Shown: positions 31,657-41,893, counted from the first letter of the stretch. The stretch: DNA of 64,000 nt from Oceanispirochaeta sp963676905 (GCA_963676905.2 CAXXVE010000001.1:4402001-4466000), one strand, 5' to 3'. Notes: generated by a model from the letters alone, not told the origin. Numbers and translations: made by a program.

Positions 31657-33069
31657 ACTACTTTCATTTTCCTTAAACTTGAGTTTGATTTCCCGTTTTC
31701 TGATTTGAAAGTTTTCTGAATCGAGCTCCGCTTGGTAGAATTTAAAGTTGAGATGCTCTCCTCTGGCCCGGAGCTCTTTCTCGATGACAGAGATAATTTC
31801 ATACTTTGAGTGTTCTGGAGTATTCATTCCAAAAATAATCCCATAAAGAGATTCAAATTTGTACTTCAACATACGTTCATCAAATTTTAAATTATTCCTG
31901 TACGGATTCTGCCTAATAGCGCGGACCTCTTCTTCTTTTTTCCAGCTCTCAAATTTTGACTGAGTTTTTTGGGTAAAGGTCTCCCAATAATTCTTGGCGT
32001 ATTCGTCGTTATAGATCTTGTAATAATCGCTATATCCAGACTCATCCTTCATCCAATACTTCTCCAGTTTGAATCTGGGTATGAAAGCAAGACTGGTGAA
32101 ATAATTCTGCTTAATAATCTGGTCTGCATAGGTAACTTCATAGAACCGGGTTCGTTCTCCGTTCTCAAGTTCAAGAAACTGATTATTATCATCTTCTTCT
32201 GGTTTGAAAATCAGGCATATCCCCTGATGACCCGATGCATAATTTCCCCACATGGCTATATCAGAATAACTTCTTGAAAATGAAGCGGTGTAATATGGTG
32301 GGAATATAGAATCACTGCAAGCTTTGATATAAAGACTGTGAAATCTGGTAGTAATACCAACATGATTCTGTTTAATTATTTTGAATTCATCATCAGGATC
32401 AAAATTGTTATAGGCTACAGCTAATCGAATTTCATCAGAAACACCACGGGATATTTCTGACAACACAGAAAGCTTATCAGTAATTTCAGGGTTTAAGAAG
32501 AGCTCCGACCATTTCGATTTGTCTTTTATTTCATGAAGCTTTGTATAGTTGGGAAATAGGTCTTCCCCGTTGAAAGACTTATTCAAAGAATTTACTTCCT
32601 GAAGGAAATCGGTTAAAAACATCCCCAAAATATTCTCAATTGTAAAACTATCAAGTTTCTTTAGTCCAATAAGAATCGAAATCAATGCTTGTATATTGGG
32701 ATTTTGCTGTATTGCTGTAAGATATCGTTGGAAAAGATTCTTTGACTCCTCTGTTGGAAGATCATCAGGTGTAAGCCATACTCTAACATCAGATACTTCA
32801 AAAATGTGCTTGTTTCCGAATAACGGTAAATATAGAGCGGCATCGAAAAGACAGAGGGCAAAATGATTTACAAAGTTTTTCCATAATATATCATCCCCTT
32901 CCCAGTAAGTACTTTGAGCTCCATCCATGGGATCATTGTTTTCAGAAATTGTTCCAAACACAATTTCACGATTTTTTAGTTCTTCTGCAAGTGCTTTCTT
33001 GACTAATTCTCCATCCTTCTCATATCTGAAATCAATTGGTCTAAATCTATATAAATATTCTCCTGACAT
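31651..33069 (-). CDS. DUF2971 family protein, 472 residues
   Basis: The N-terminal YLYRFRPIDFRYEKDGELVK and ISENNDPMDG and the central SFSRSYSDIAMWGNYASGHQ fit DUF2971, a family often found in defence regions and of unknown activity. Longer than usual (typical members are 230-350 residues) because of a helical insert at about 110-230. It is convergent with the plasmid-like genes and stands at the edge of the helicase/methyltransferase locus, which contains a second DUF2971 gene at 37447. Confidence 0.75.
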   Translation of the reverse strand: MSGEYLYRFRPIDFRYEKDGELVKKALAEELKNREIVFGTISENNDPMDGAQSTYWEGDDILWKNFVNHFALCLFDAALYLPLFGNKHIFEVSDVRVWLTPDDLPTEESKNLFQRYLTAIQQNPNIQALISILIGLKKLDSFTIENILGMFLTDFLQEVNSLNKSFNGEDLFPNYTKLHEIKDKSKWSELFLNPEITDKLSVLSEISRGVSDEIRLAVAYNNFDPDDEFKIIKQNHVGITTRFHSLYIKACSDSIFPPYYTASFSRSYSDIAMWGNYASGHQGICLIFKPEEDDNNQFLELENGERTRFYEVTYADQIIKQNYFTSLAFIPRFKLEKYWMKDESGYSDYYKIYNDEYAKNYWETFTQKTQSKFESWKKEEEVRAIRQNPYRNNLKFDERMLKYKFESLYGIIFGMNTPEHSKYEIISVIEKELRARGEHLNFKFYQAELDSENFQIRKREIKLKFKENESST

Positions 33070-33274
33070 TATTATCCTCTTCGATTATTTAGTAATCATA
33101 CACTCTGCCCCAGAAAATTTCATCAATAAATAAGACACGCCCCAGAATCTCAAGAATCCAGAATAATGTACTTGCTTTTAATCTTTTCCAGATTTAAACT
33201 AAACCTTGTTTGACCGATTTTAACCTTGTTACAACTCTTGTTGTCCAAGCTAACCCAATAATATGGAGTGTTTG

Positions 33275-33466
33275 ATGGAAGACCGCTGGCTATCTGTCGA
33301 TGAAATTGCTGAATATCTTGGAGTAAAACGTGACACGGTATACAAATGGATAGCGGAACGAGATATGCCTGCTCATAGAGTTGGCAGATTCTGGAAATTT
33401 AAGAAAGAAAAAGTTGATACATGGGTAGAAAACGGTAAGGCAAGCGATGAGAAGGGAGACAAGTAG
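33275..33466 (+). CDS. Excisionase-family (MerR-like) DNA-binding protein
   Basis: A 63-residue protein: WLSVDEIAEYLGVKRDTVYK, then RVGRFWKFKKEKVDTWVENG, the helix-turn-helix 17 (excisionase family) fold. Start taken at 33275, as GGAG lies 7 bases upstream. It lies 2 bases before the helicase gene and is probably its regulator, as commonly seen in restriction-modification loci. Confidence 0.85.
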   Translation: MEDRWLSVDEIAEYLGVKRDTVYKWIAERDMPAHRVGRFWKFKKEKVDTWVENGKASDEKGDK

Positions 33467-33468
33467 AA

Positions 33469-36400
33469 TTGAAGCAGCATTCGACAATTCTTGATAATAA
33501 AGGTCTGGGTACCGTAGTTGATGTGCTCAAAGAAGAAATCAATCCTGGTTCCAAATTGTCAGTAATCTCAGCGTTTTTCTCCATATTTGCGTATGAAGAA
33601 TTAAAAAAAGAACTCTCCAAAGTAGATGATTTCCGATTACTCCTCCCATCAAATCCAAAGACTGAAGTATTCAAGGATAATGTATCTGGAACAGCATTGG
33701 ATCGGCGATTGCGTAATAGATTGAATACCGCCTATATTGCCCGTAGCTGTGCTGATTGGCTGGACAAAAAATGCCAGGTTAAGCATATCCCGTCTCCTAT
33801 TGGTCAGAACCTTATCCACATCAGCAGTGAAGATGATAATTCTGCCATAATGGGGAGTGCATCATTTACAACAGAGGGTCTGGGGATAACAACGTCTAAA
33901 TCCTATCACATGAACTCTTATTATAAGCACAATGAAGAAGTTAGCTCACTGGTCAAATGGTTTAATGAGCTCTGGGCAAGTACATCCGATTCAACTGATA
34001 TAAAGGAAAGCATTCAAAGTTCTTTGGAGCTAATTTATTCAGATAAAACGCCTCAGCAGATTTACTTCATCACTCTATACAATATCTTCAAAAACTACCT
34101 CGAAGAGCTGGATGAAGAAAAAATCATTAAAACTCAAACTGGTATAAAAGGTACGTCTGTTTGGCTGAAACTATATAAGTTTCAAAAAGACGGAGTACTC
34201 GGTGCCATAGACAAGATAGAAAGATACAATGGCTGCATAATAGCGGACAGTGTAGGTCTCGGCAAAACCTTTGAAGCACTGGCTATTATCAAATACTATG
34301 AGCTTCGCAATGATAGAGTTCTGGTTCTCTGCCCCAAAAAGTTACGTGAAAACTGGACCCTTTATACAGTTAATGATAAGAGGAATATTCTCGCTTCAGA
34401 CCGTTTCAATTATGATGTCTTGAATCACACCGATCTCACCAGAACTCGGGGGATGTCAGGAGAGATTAATCTTGCGTCCCTCAACTGGGGGAACTATGAC
34501 CTGATTGTCATCGATGAATCCCATAACTTCAGGAACAACCCAGCCAGAAAAGACGAATCATTAACCAGATACTCCAAATTGATGAATGACATCATAAAAG
34601 CAGGAGTCAAAACAAAAGTCCTGATGCTCTCTGCTACCCCGGTAAACAACAGAATGAACGACCTGAAGAATCAGGTCGCCTTTATCGTTGAGGCAAAAGA
34701 TGATGCTCTGGAAAACAATGGAATTACCAGCATTGAACAAACCTTAAAACTGGCCCAGGCTAAATTCAATTCATGGCTGAAACTGGATGAAGAACAGCGA
34801 ACTACTGCATCGCTTCTTGAAACTCTGAACTTTGATTATTTCAAATTGTTGGACCTTCTCACCATTGCCCGCTCCAGAAAGCATATTGAGAAGTACTATG
34901 ATGTTTCAGAAATTGGAAAATTCCCGGAAAGGCTGCCACCTCTCAATATAAAAACAGATATAGAAAGCTCCGGGCAGTTTCCCCCATTGGAGCAGATTAA
35001 CAGAGATATCCGGCTTCTCAACCTCAGCGCCTATGCTCCATTGAAGTACATACTTCCCAACAAGACTGCTGAATACAGTAGAAAGTATGACAGAAAAGTA
35101 GCTGGTGGTTCTACATTCCGACAGGTAGACCGGGAGCAGAGTCTTATCCACTTGATGCGTGTAAACCTCTTTAAGCGTATGGAGAGCTCCATAAATTCTT
35201 TCTCAATGACACTTTCAAAACTGCTCGGTGAAGTAAATACTCTTTTATCCAAGATTGATAATCATGAAAGTAGCGGAGACCTGGAAGAGTTTGATATTGA
35301 GGACATTGAAATAGAAGACGAATCCTTCTCTCCCTATGTCGTTGGTAAAAAAATCAAGGTGCTTATACAGGATATGGATACTGTCCGCTGGCGCCAGGAA
35401 CTGGAAGAAGACAGGATTATTCTTGAAAAGCTATTATCAGCTGCTGAAGCGGTTGATGCCGCTCAGGATGAAAAGCTCAGACGTCTTAAAATGCTTATAG
35501 AAAGTAAAATTGAAAATCCTATCAATGATGGCAATAAGAAGATAATAGTTTTTACCGCTTTTGCTGATACAGCGAAGTACCTCTATAACAATATAGCCAA
35601 ATGGGCAACTTCAGAATTAGGTATCTATTCTGCCCTTGTTACTGGTTCCGGCGATAACAAAACGGAGATGCCAGGAATCAAGAAAGACCTTGCATCCATC
35701 ATTACCTCCTTCTCTCCTATATCCAAAGAGCGGAACAAAGTGGACTCCTCTCTATCAGATGAGATTGATCTCCTCATTGCCACCGATTGTATCTCTGAAG
35801 GCCAGAACCTTCAGGATTGCGATTACCTGATCAATTACGATATCCACTGGAACCCTGTCCGTATCATTCAGCGTTTTGGACGTGTTGACCGTCTTGGTTC
35901 CAGAAATGACTGCATCCAGTTAGTAAATTTCTGGCCCAATATGGAACTGGATGAATACATAAATCTGGAGGCTCGTGTATCAGGCCGTATGGTATTGCTG
36001 GATATATCGGCAACAGGTGAAGAAAATGTTATAGAGTTTACCGATTCGGGAACCATGAATGACCTGGATTATAGACGAAAACAGCTCGAACGGCTTCAGA
36101 ACGAAGTGATTGATATTGAAGATGTGGAAGGCGGAATATCCATCACGGATTTAACTTTAAATGACTTCCGTATGGATCTGACTGAATACATGAAACAGAA
36201 CAATATACCTCTTTCAGACTTACCCTTTGGGGCTTTCGCTGTAGCTGATGTTTCTGGTGAACCAGAGATAGTCCCTGGGGTGATATTCTGCCTGAAGAAT
36301 GAAGGGAGTCAAACAGTCTCCGATACAACGTATGCCCTCTCTCCATTATACCTTATCTATGTATCTGATGATGGTTCTGTGATATTGCAGTTCACTCAGG

Positions 36401-36693
36401 TCAGGAAAATACTCGATCTCCTGAAAAAGAAAGGCATAGAAGGAAAAGTATTAAACCCTGAAACCCTGGACGCTTTCCATTCAAGAACACGTAAGGGAAA
36501 AGATATGTCTCATTATCAAAACCTTCTATCCAAGGCAATTCAGGCATTAACCGGAGCAGCAGAAGAGCGTGGAGTTGAAAGCCTTTTCTCTCCCGGTGGT
36601 ACGGTAATCAGTAAGGATAGTTTTAAGGGAATCGATGATTTTGAAGTGGTCAGTTATCTTGTTTTGATGTCAGGAGGAGATTCCCATGTCTGA
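33469..36693 (+). CDS. Large SNF2/SF2 helicase with N-terminal PLD-like region
   Basis: 1074 residues, start TTG at 33469 with GGGAG upstream. The N-terminal part (1-190) has the layout of a phospholipase D-like domain (LIHISSEDDNSAIMGSASF), but the HxK pair reads HIS, so it is probably inactive as a nuclease. The SF2 core follows: DSVGLGKTFEALAI (about residue 260, Walker A), VIDESHNF (about 347, DESH), LMLSATPVNN, then TDCISEGQNLQDCDYLINYD and IIQRFGRVDRLGS (about 800). This is the class of helicases in DISARM-like and type III-like loci. It overlaps DUF4391 by 8 bases. Expected job: ATP-driven DNA translocation in the defence complex. Confidence 0.85.
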   Translation: MKQHSTILDNKGLGTVVDVLKEEINPGSKLSVISAFFSIFAYEELKKELSKVDDFRLLLPSNPKTEVFKDNVSGTALDRRLRNRLNTAYIARSCADWLDKKCQVKHIPSPIGQNLIHISSEDDNSAIMGSASFTTEGLGITTSKSYHMNSYYKHNEEVSSLVKWFNELWASTSDSTDIKESIQSSLELIYSDKTPQQIYFITLYNIFKNYLEELDEEKIIKTQTGIKGTSVWLKLYKFQKDGVLGAIDKIERYNGCIIADSVGLGKTFEALAIIKYYELRNDRVLVLCPKKLRENWTLYTVNDKRNILASDRFNYDVLNHTDLTRTRGMSGEINLASLNWGNYDLIVIDESHNFRNNPARKDESLTRYSKLMNDIIKAGVKTKVLMLSATPVNNRMNDLKNQVAFIVEAKDDALENNGITSIEQTLKLAQAKFNSWLKLDEEQRTTASLLETLNFDYFKLLDLLTIARSRKHIEKYYDVSEIGKFPERLPPLNIKTDIESSGQFPPLEQINRDIRLLNLSAYAPLKYILPNKTAEYSRKYDRKVAGGSTFRQVDREQSLIHLMRVNLFKRMESSINSFSMTLSKLLGEVNTLLSKIDNHESSGDLEEFDIEDIEIEDESFSPYVVGKKIKVLIQDMDTVRWRQELEEDRIILEKLLSAAEAVDAAQDEKLRRLKMLIESKIENPINDGNKKIIVFTAFADTAKYLYNNIAKWATSELGIYSALVTGSGDNKTEMPGIKKDLASIITSFSPISKERNKVDSSLSDEIDLLIATDCISEGQNLQDCDYLINYDIHWNPVRIIQRFGRVDRLGSRNDCIQLVNFWPNMELDEYINLEARVSGRMVLLDISATGEENVIEFTDSGTMNDLDYRRKQLERLQNEVIDIEDVEGGISITDLTLNDFRMDLTEYMKQNNIPLSDLPFGAFAVADVSGEPEIVPGVIFCLKNEGSQTVSDTTYALSPLYLIYVSDDGSVILQFTQVRKILDLLKKKGIEGKVLNPETLDAFHSRTRKGKDMSHYQNLLSKAIQALTGAAEERGVESLFSPGGTVISKDSFKGIDDFEVVSYLVLMSGGDSHV

Positions 36694-37438
36694 TTATTTG
36701 GACAGAATATGGAGTATCCTGTCCTTTCCTGAAAAGGCATTACTGGAAAAACGGATTCCCAAGAAGCAGTTCCTGGAAAGCGGACGGTTAACCGGGAATG
36801 ACAAGAAACTTTTCAGAGACAATGTAAAGTATGTTTATTGGCAATACACCTTAAAGCCCTCTACCTGTCCAGTCTTACCGTATCGTGATAATGACCGGGA
36901 ATACCTTGAAGTCGCCATTCTTTATGTGGAATTAGTGTCCCAGAAAGGACTGACTCGTATTGCTGAGATTATTCACCGGACAATTCCCTATCCTATAATG
37001 TTGGTTTTCACAAATAACGAAGAGAACCTTGCTTTCAGTATAGCTCCTAAAAGGTTCAGCCAGGCTGAGCAAGGCGCTTTTGTTGTAGAGTCATTTCTTA
37101 CAACCACATGGCTTGCTGATATTTCTGTTTCTCCTGCATCAGAATTTATAGCCTCATTAAACTGGAATATGCTTTCACTCAGCAATTTTGGTGTCTTATA
37201 TAGAGAATGGATAGATCGATTTATTGCTTTCGAGAGTGCCCTAAAGTCAGGTGCTTTCCGGTTAGGAAATAGCGAATCTCGACAGGAGATCCTGGGGAGT
37301 TACAGAGATTTAGAAAATCAGATTATAGAGCTGAAGTCGCAAATAAAGAAAGCTGCATTTAATAAGCAGGTCGAACTTAATTCAGAAATAAAGAGAATGG
37401 AACAAGAGCTCCAAAATCTTGGAACATTATTGAAATAG
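36686..37438 (+). CDS. DUF4391 family protein
   Basis: A 250-residue protein whose middle part (YLEVAILYVELVSQKGLTRI, TIPYPIMLVFTNNEENLAFS, APKRFSQAEQGAFVVE) fits DUF4391. The family is usually found between a SNF2 helicase and a type III-like methyltransferase, and its activity is unknown. C-terminal coiled coil (ENQIIELKSQIKKAAFNKQV). Overlaps the helicase gene by 8 bases. Confidence 0.8.
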   Translation: MSDYLDRIWSILSFPEKALLEKRIPKKQFLESGRLTGNDKKLFRDNVKYVYWQYTLKPSTCPVLPYRDNDREYLEVAILYVELVSQKGLTRIAEIIHRTIPYPIMLVFTNNEENLAFSIAPKRFSQAEQGAFVVESFLTTTWLADISVSPASEFIASLNWNMLSLSNFGVLYREWIDRFIAFESALKSGAFRLGNSESRQEILGSYRDLENQIIELKSQIKKAAFNKQVELNSEIKRMEQELQNLGTLLK

Positions 37439-37446
37439 AGGATTAG

Positions 37447-38343
37447 ATGGAGAATAAATATTTTAAGGAAATTGATCAAAAGACTTTAAAAAAAGTATTT
37501 CATATTTTAGATTATGATAATTTCGGTTTGAGTACAGTTCATCATTACACTCAAAAAGAAGCATTAATTAATATCCTTTCCACCTCCAAACTACGTTTTA
37601 CAAATATTGATCATATGAATGATCCTTTAGAAATTTCCTTTGGTCTTGAAGTGATAGTGAACATTCTAAAAACAGCAGGTGGATGTGATGATATCATTGG
37701 TTTTATCGAGAATTTTACACCGGATACCATTTTAAGGATCCCTATGTTTGTTTTCTCTACTTCAACGAACAGCGACTCTCATCAACAATGGATAAATTAT
37801 GCTGACTTTGGAAAAGGTATTTCAATCAAAATAAAAAGGAAAAAGCTTTTTCAAATAATGAAAAACGAGCTGCAAAATCAGCTTATTTATATCTATCCAA
37901 TAACCTATTATTCAAAAAGTTTTCAAGCAATGAATCCTAAAATAAGTCAGTTTGAGTCCTTGATCGTTAAGTATCTTAAGGTTCTTTTTAATGATAAGGA
38001 TAAAATGGATATGCCTGCTTACAGAGAAGATGTCTATTCTATAATCCATGTCTTTGCTTCAATGATTAAAAATGATTTCCATAAGAATGAAGAAGAGTGG
38101 CGTTTTCTTATATTAACAAAGGATGATGATGAGAATATTGAATATCTGGCTCAAAAAAATGAAGTCAAATCAGTCTATAACCTTAAACTCCCAGAAAAGA
38201 CAGATTCATCTTTCCAAGGTGTCAAGCTGGGACCTCATATTTCAAATAATGACACGGCAATAGTAACTCTATTCAGTGCTATAAGCAAAAAAATAGATTT
38301 TAGCATAAAAGAAATGACCAGATCTGAAGGCTTGATCAGATAA
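37447..38343 (+). CDS. DUF2971 family protein, 298 residues
   Basis: Signature segments VHHYTQKEALINILSTSKLR, HMNDPLEISFG and FSTSTNSDSHQQWINYADFG place it in DUF2971. It lies 8 bases after DUF4391 and 35 before the methyltransferase, so it is part of this defence operon rather than a neighbour. The sister gene at 31651 is on the opposite strand. Function unknown. Confidence 0.8.
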   Translation: MENKYFKEIDQKTLKKVFHILDYDNFGLSTVHHYTQKEALINILSTSKLRFTNIDHMNDPLEISFGLEVIVNILKTAGGCDDIIGFIENFTPDTILRIPMFVFSTSTNSDSHQQWINYADFGKGISIKIKRKKLFQIMKNELQNQLIYIYPITYYSKSFQAMNPKISQFESLIVKYLKVLFNDKDKMDMPAYREDVYSIIHVFASMIKNDFHKNEEEWRFLILTKDDDENIEYLAQKNEVKSVYNLKLPEKTDSSFQGVKLGPHISNNDTAIVTLFSAISKKIDFSIKEMTRSEGLIR

Positions 38344-38378
38344 TCACAATAAGAGAATAGAAACGGAGGAATAGAAAT

Positions 38379-39361
38379 ATGAACAAAATGAACGGAACAA
38401 CAATGGACATTGTAGCAGAGAATATTGAAAAGCTAAAAGAACTCTTTCCCGAAGCATTTACTGAAGGAAGGGTGGATTTTGATACACTAAAAGAAGTCCT
38501 GGGAGAATACATAGATGGTCGCGAGGAACGGTATAGCTTTACCTGGAATGGAAAAAACCAAGCCCGAATGTTGGCTCAAACCCCCAGTTCAGGAACTTTA
38601 AGACCTTGCCCGGAAGAGTCTGTTGATTGGGAAAATACAAATAATATATTTATTGAAGGAGACAACCTTGAAGTTCTGAAGCTCCTTCAAAAGAGTTATC
38701 ACAAAAAAGTAAAAATGATTTATATCGATCCCCCATATAACACCGGAAAAGATTTTGTCTACAAGGACAATTTTAAAGATAACATTAAAAACTACAAAGA
38801 AATTACTGGTCAAGTTGATGGAGAAGGACGAAATTTGTCAAGCAATCCAGAGACCAGTGGTCGTTATCATACCGACTGGTTGAATATGATGTATCCAAGA
38901 TTGAAACTGGCAAGAAATCTCTTGAAAGAGGATGGTCTGATATTTATTTCAATTGATGATAATGAAGTTCAAAATGTCCGAAAACTCTGCGATGAAATAT
39001 TCGGCGAAGAAAACTTCATTGACCCAATAATTTGGAAAAAAAGATATGGTGGAGGAGCAAAAGAAAAATATTTGGTTGCTCTTCATGAATATGTAATTGT
39101 TTATGCCAAATCTCTTACTTCCTTAGAGAACTTTTACATTCCATTAGAACAAGAATCTATAGATCGATATTACAAGAGTAAAGATTCTAATTTTGAAACA
39201 AAGGGACCATACAGAACTCACCCTTTAGAAGCCATGAAGAGTTTTGATGTTAGGGAAAACTTAAAATTTCCAATTGAAGCACCAAACGGTGATTTGGTTT
39301 GGCCAAAAAGACAATGGCGTTGGGGAAAAGAAAGAGTCGAAACTGCATTAAAGAATTATAG
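38379..39361 (+). pseudogene. Type III-like DNA adenine methyltransferase, cut by an insertion
   Basis: Start with GGAGGA 8 bases upstream. Residues 1-327 are native: FIEGDNLEVLKLLQKSYHKK, then IYIDPPYNTGKDFVYKDNF (DPPY motif IV, about residue 117), then SGRYHTDWLNMMYPRLKLAR and GLIFISIDDNEV. This is a beta-class, type III-like (Mod) enzyme, in which the AdoMet-binding FxGxG motif lies near the C-terminus. The insertion at 39362 removes that part, so the enzyme cannot be active. The tail PHCQHSCLNN comes from the insertion sequence. Full members are about 600-650 residues, and a Res nuclease normally follows; neither remains. Confidence 0.8.
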
Positions 39362-40294
39362 TGGACCCCATTGTCAACACAGCTGTCTGAATAATTAAGT
39401 TTGATCAGGCAGCGTTCCGATACACCTCTTCCGGTGTTTGAATCCCATGTGCAGTATGGGGTCTTTCCCGGTTATATTTCTCAATATAGAGTCTGATTCC
39501 TTCTTTTGCCTCCTCTACAGAACTGTAATCTTTCAGGTAGATTTCCCCGTATTTCAAAGTTCTCCAGAACCGTTCAATGGCGATGTTGTCGAGGGCCCGT
39601 CCCTTGCCGTTCATGCTGAATAAAGCTCCGGACTTTTTGACCATCGTTCGGTAGGCTCGGGAGGTATACTGGCTTCCCTGGTCAGAGTTCAGGATCTCTG
39701 GAACTCCAAAAAGATTGACAGCGCGTCTGTACGTGGACAGACAAAACTCCTGATCCATCGTTGTAGAGAGTTCCCAGCTGAGGATCTTCTTGCTGTACCA
39801 GTCGATGATGGCGCTCAGGTATACAAACCCATGGGAAAGACGGATATACGTCAGATCGGTGGACCATACCTGGTTTGGCCTGTCGATGACCAGTTTCCTG
39901 AGCCTATAGGGGTGAATGATGTGCTCAGATCCTTTTCCAGGCTTAGATAAGTTCCTACCAGGAAAGATCGCCCTGAGGCCCATTATTCGCATCAGTCGCT
40001 GAATCCTCTTCCGATTCACTACCCAATTCTGCCGCAGGAGAGTGTTTCGAATCTGGCGGCTTCCGAAGTCTGGATTATCTGTAAAGATCTCGTCTATCCG
40101 GTTCATAAGCAGCAGATCGGCTTCTGGAATTGGTCTGTTCTGATAATACATACTGCTTCTGGACAGGCCGATCAATTTGCACTGGCGTGAAAGACTGATT
40201 CTCTGGCAGGGAGCAATCATTTTTCTTTTCTCCACGACTCCAGCCGGCTCAAGTTTTTTTTTAGCCAGTCTATCTCATACTGCTGTTGGCGCGC
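39362..40294 (-). mobile_element. IS3-family insertion sequence, truncated
   Basis: Begins with TGGACCCCATTGTC at 39362, inside the Mod gene. OrfB is complete (39405-40235); upstream of it only the C-terminal codons of orfA remain (TARQQQYEIDWLKKNLSRLE, 40240-40294), then another insertion sequence starts. It lost its right end when the second one inserted. Confidence 0.7.
39405..40235 (-). CDS. IS3-family transposase orfB
   Basis: A 276-residue integrase-type transposase: HTH region (SRQIRNTLLRQNWVVNRKRI), first Asp in QVWSTDLTYIRL, second in LNSDQGSQYTSRAY, Glu in NIAIERFWRTLKYGEIY. The family makes it as an OrfAB fusion; here orfA is truncated, so this copy is probably not mobile. Confidence 0.9.
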   Translation of the reverse strand: MEKRKMIAPCQRISLSRQCKLIGLSRSSMYYQNRPIPEADLLLMNRIDEIFTDNPDFGSRQIRNTLLRQNWVVNRKRIQRLMRIMGLRAIFPGRNLSKPGKGSEHIIHPYRLRKLVIDRPNQVWSTDLTYIRLSHGFVYLSAIIDWYSKKILSWELSTTMDQEFCLSTYRRAVNLFGVPEILNSDQGSQYTSRAYRTMVKKSGALFSMNGKGRALDNIAIERFWRTLKYGEIYLKDYSSVEEAKEGIRLYIEKYNRERPHTAHGIQTPEEVYRNAA

Positions 40295-40342
40295 TGTGCC
40301 AAGATAGTTGTCACATGATTTGAATTATATCATGGAGGCAAT

Positions 40343-40831
40343 ATGCCAAGATACAGTGCACAGTTCAGGAATACCATCCTGAAGAAGATGATGCCGCCGG
40401 AGAGCCGGACAGCCGCCGAACTGGCAGCAGAATACGGAATTACTGTTTCAACGATTTACAACTGGAAAGCCCGTATGAACAATGGTACCTTACAGGTAGA
40501 TGATGGTGCTCTAAGCAACCGCCATCGCCAGCTGGGAGAAAAGTTTTCCCTGCTGTTGGAATCAAAAAGATTATCCGATGAGAATCTTGGTTCTTGGCTT
40601 AGAGAGAATGGTCTGCATTCAGAGCACCTGACAGTCTGGGAACAAGAGGTACGTGATTTCATGACAAAGGGTGAACAGGAAGCCAGAGAGCAGCTGAGAG
40701 AGGCCAAAAAAGAGCTGAAGAAGAATCAGAAAGAGTTAGACCGAAAGGATAAGGCTCTTGCCGAAATGGCAGCGATTATAGCTCTTCAAAAAAAAACTGC
40801 ACGACTGCTTCAGGACGACGAGGACGACTGA
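40343..40831 (+). CDS. IS3-family transposase orfA
   Basis: A 162-residue protein with an N-terminal helix-turn-helix (SRTAAELAAEYGITVSTIYN) and a long C-terminal coiled coil (REQLREAKKELKKNQKELDR). A run of nine A near its end could support a -1 frameshift into orfB, as is usual in the family. Confidence 0.88.
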   Translation: MPRYSAQFRNTILKKMMPPESRTAAELAAEYGITVSTIYNWKARMNNGTLQVDDGALSNRHRQLGEKFSLLLESKRLSDENLGSWLRENGLHSEHLTVWEQEVRDFMTKGEQEAREQLREAKKELKKNQKELDRKDKALAEMAAIIALQKKTARLLQDDEDD

Positions 40832-41037
40832 TCTCCCGGGATCGACGAATCGTTATCTGCGAGCAAATTGATAAGGCTCTTGGGGATGGCGCGCGTTTAA
40901 CCCCGGCGTGTGATGCGATAGGTATTCACCCTCGCACTTACAGGCGTTGGAAGGAAGATCCTATTGATAGGAGGCATGGTAGTCGAAAAAATAATTCCAG
41001 AGCGCTGAGTGAGCAGGAGAGACAGCATATTATTGAA

Positions 41038-41871
41038 GTGTGTACATCCCCTGATTACCGTGATATCGCTCCTCCTGAAATTGTAGCAAGACTTGCTGAG
41101 CAAGGAGTTTATATCGCCAGTGCAAGGACATTCTACCGGGTTTTGAAGACTGCGGGACTACTGAACCACCGGGGGAATAATCGTCCGGCCAGAACGCCTT
41201 ATTCTCCGCCGGAGCTTAAGGCTACAGGTCCTGATCAGGTTTACACCTGGGACATCACGTGGATGCCAACAACAGTGCGCGGAATCTTTCTATATTGCTA
41301 TGCCATCATTGATGTGTGGAGCCGTGAAATTGTTGGATGGACGATTCGTGAGTCGGAATCGGAGGAATATGCCAGAAGGTTATTTCGTAACCTGAAATCG
41401 AAGCGGGATTTAAAAGGAGTTTGGGTTCACTCAGATAATGGTAATCCGATGAGAGGAGCTACATTTTCTGTATGGCTTGCAAACATGGGAATGTTCCTCT
41501 CTCACTCCCGTCCCCTAGTAAAGAATGATAATCCGTACATCGAATCATTCTTCAGAACTTTGAAGTACCATGCGGCGTATCCTGGCAGGTTCGCCAGCAT
41601 GGAAGATGCCCGGGAATGGATGGGTGACTTCATCAACTGGTACAACGCCACTCATCGGCATTCTGGTATTGGATATGTTACTCCCCAGCAGAGAAGAAAT
41701 GGTGAAGATGTTGGCTTATTTGAGAAGAGGAATCAGATGCTGCAGGAGGCATGGAAACGGCTTCCTCATAGATTCCCAAAGAACGGACCACGGTTTTGGT
41801 CCCACAAGAAAACAGTGTATTTGAATCCTTCAAAAGATACGAGGAAGTTCATATCCAAGAAGGTTTCATAG
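41038..41871 (+). CDS. IS3-family transposase orfB
   Basis: DDE integrase: first Asp in QVYTWDITWMPTTVRG, second in WVHSDNGNPMRGATF, Glu in PYIESFFRTLKYHAAY. The frame is open upstream to about 40820 (LISRDRRIVICEQIDKALGD), so the real product is an OrfAB fusion made by frameshift; the GTG at 41038 is only the first start-like codon of the stretch. Confidence 0.88.
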   Translation: MCTSPDYRDIAPPEIVARLAEQGVYIASARTFYRVLKTAGLLNHRGNNRPARTPYSPPELKATGPDQVYTWDITWMPTTVRGIFLYCYAIIDVWSREIVGWTIRESESEEYARRLFRNLKSKRDLKGVWVHSDNGNPMRGATFSVWLANMGMFLSHSRPLVKNDNPYIESFFRTLKYHAAYPGRFASMEDAREWMGDFINWYNATHRHSGIGYVTPQQRRNGEDVGLFEKRNQMLQEAWKRLPHRFPKNGPRFWSHKKTVYLNPSKDTRKFISKKVS

Positions 41872-41893
41872 GGGTGACAACTTGCTTGACACA

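Larger units (their letters stand above)
40295..41893 (+). mobile_element. IS3-family insertion sequence, about 1.6 kb
   Basis: Ends: TGTGCCAAG..AGTTGTCAC at 40295 and the inverted TGTGTCAAG..AGTTGTCAC ending at 41893. It contains orfA (40343) and orfB (41038, frame open from about 40820). It truncates the insertion sequence on its left and a methyltransferase gene on its right. No clear target duplication, consistent with rearrangement. Confidence 0.75.

Noticed and set aside
34876..34890. AAAGCATATT box within the helicase gene
   Set aside because: It lies in coding sequence for conserved RKHIEK; a chance match.
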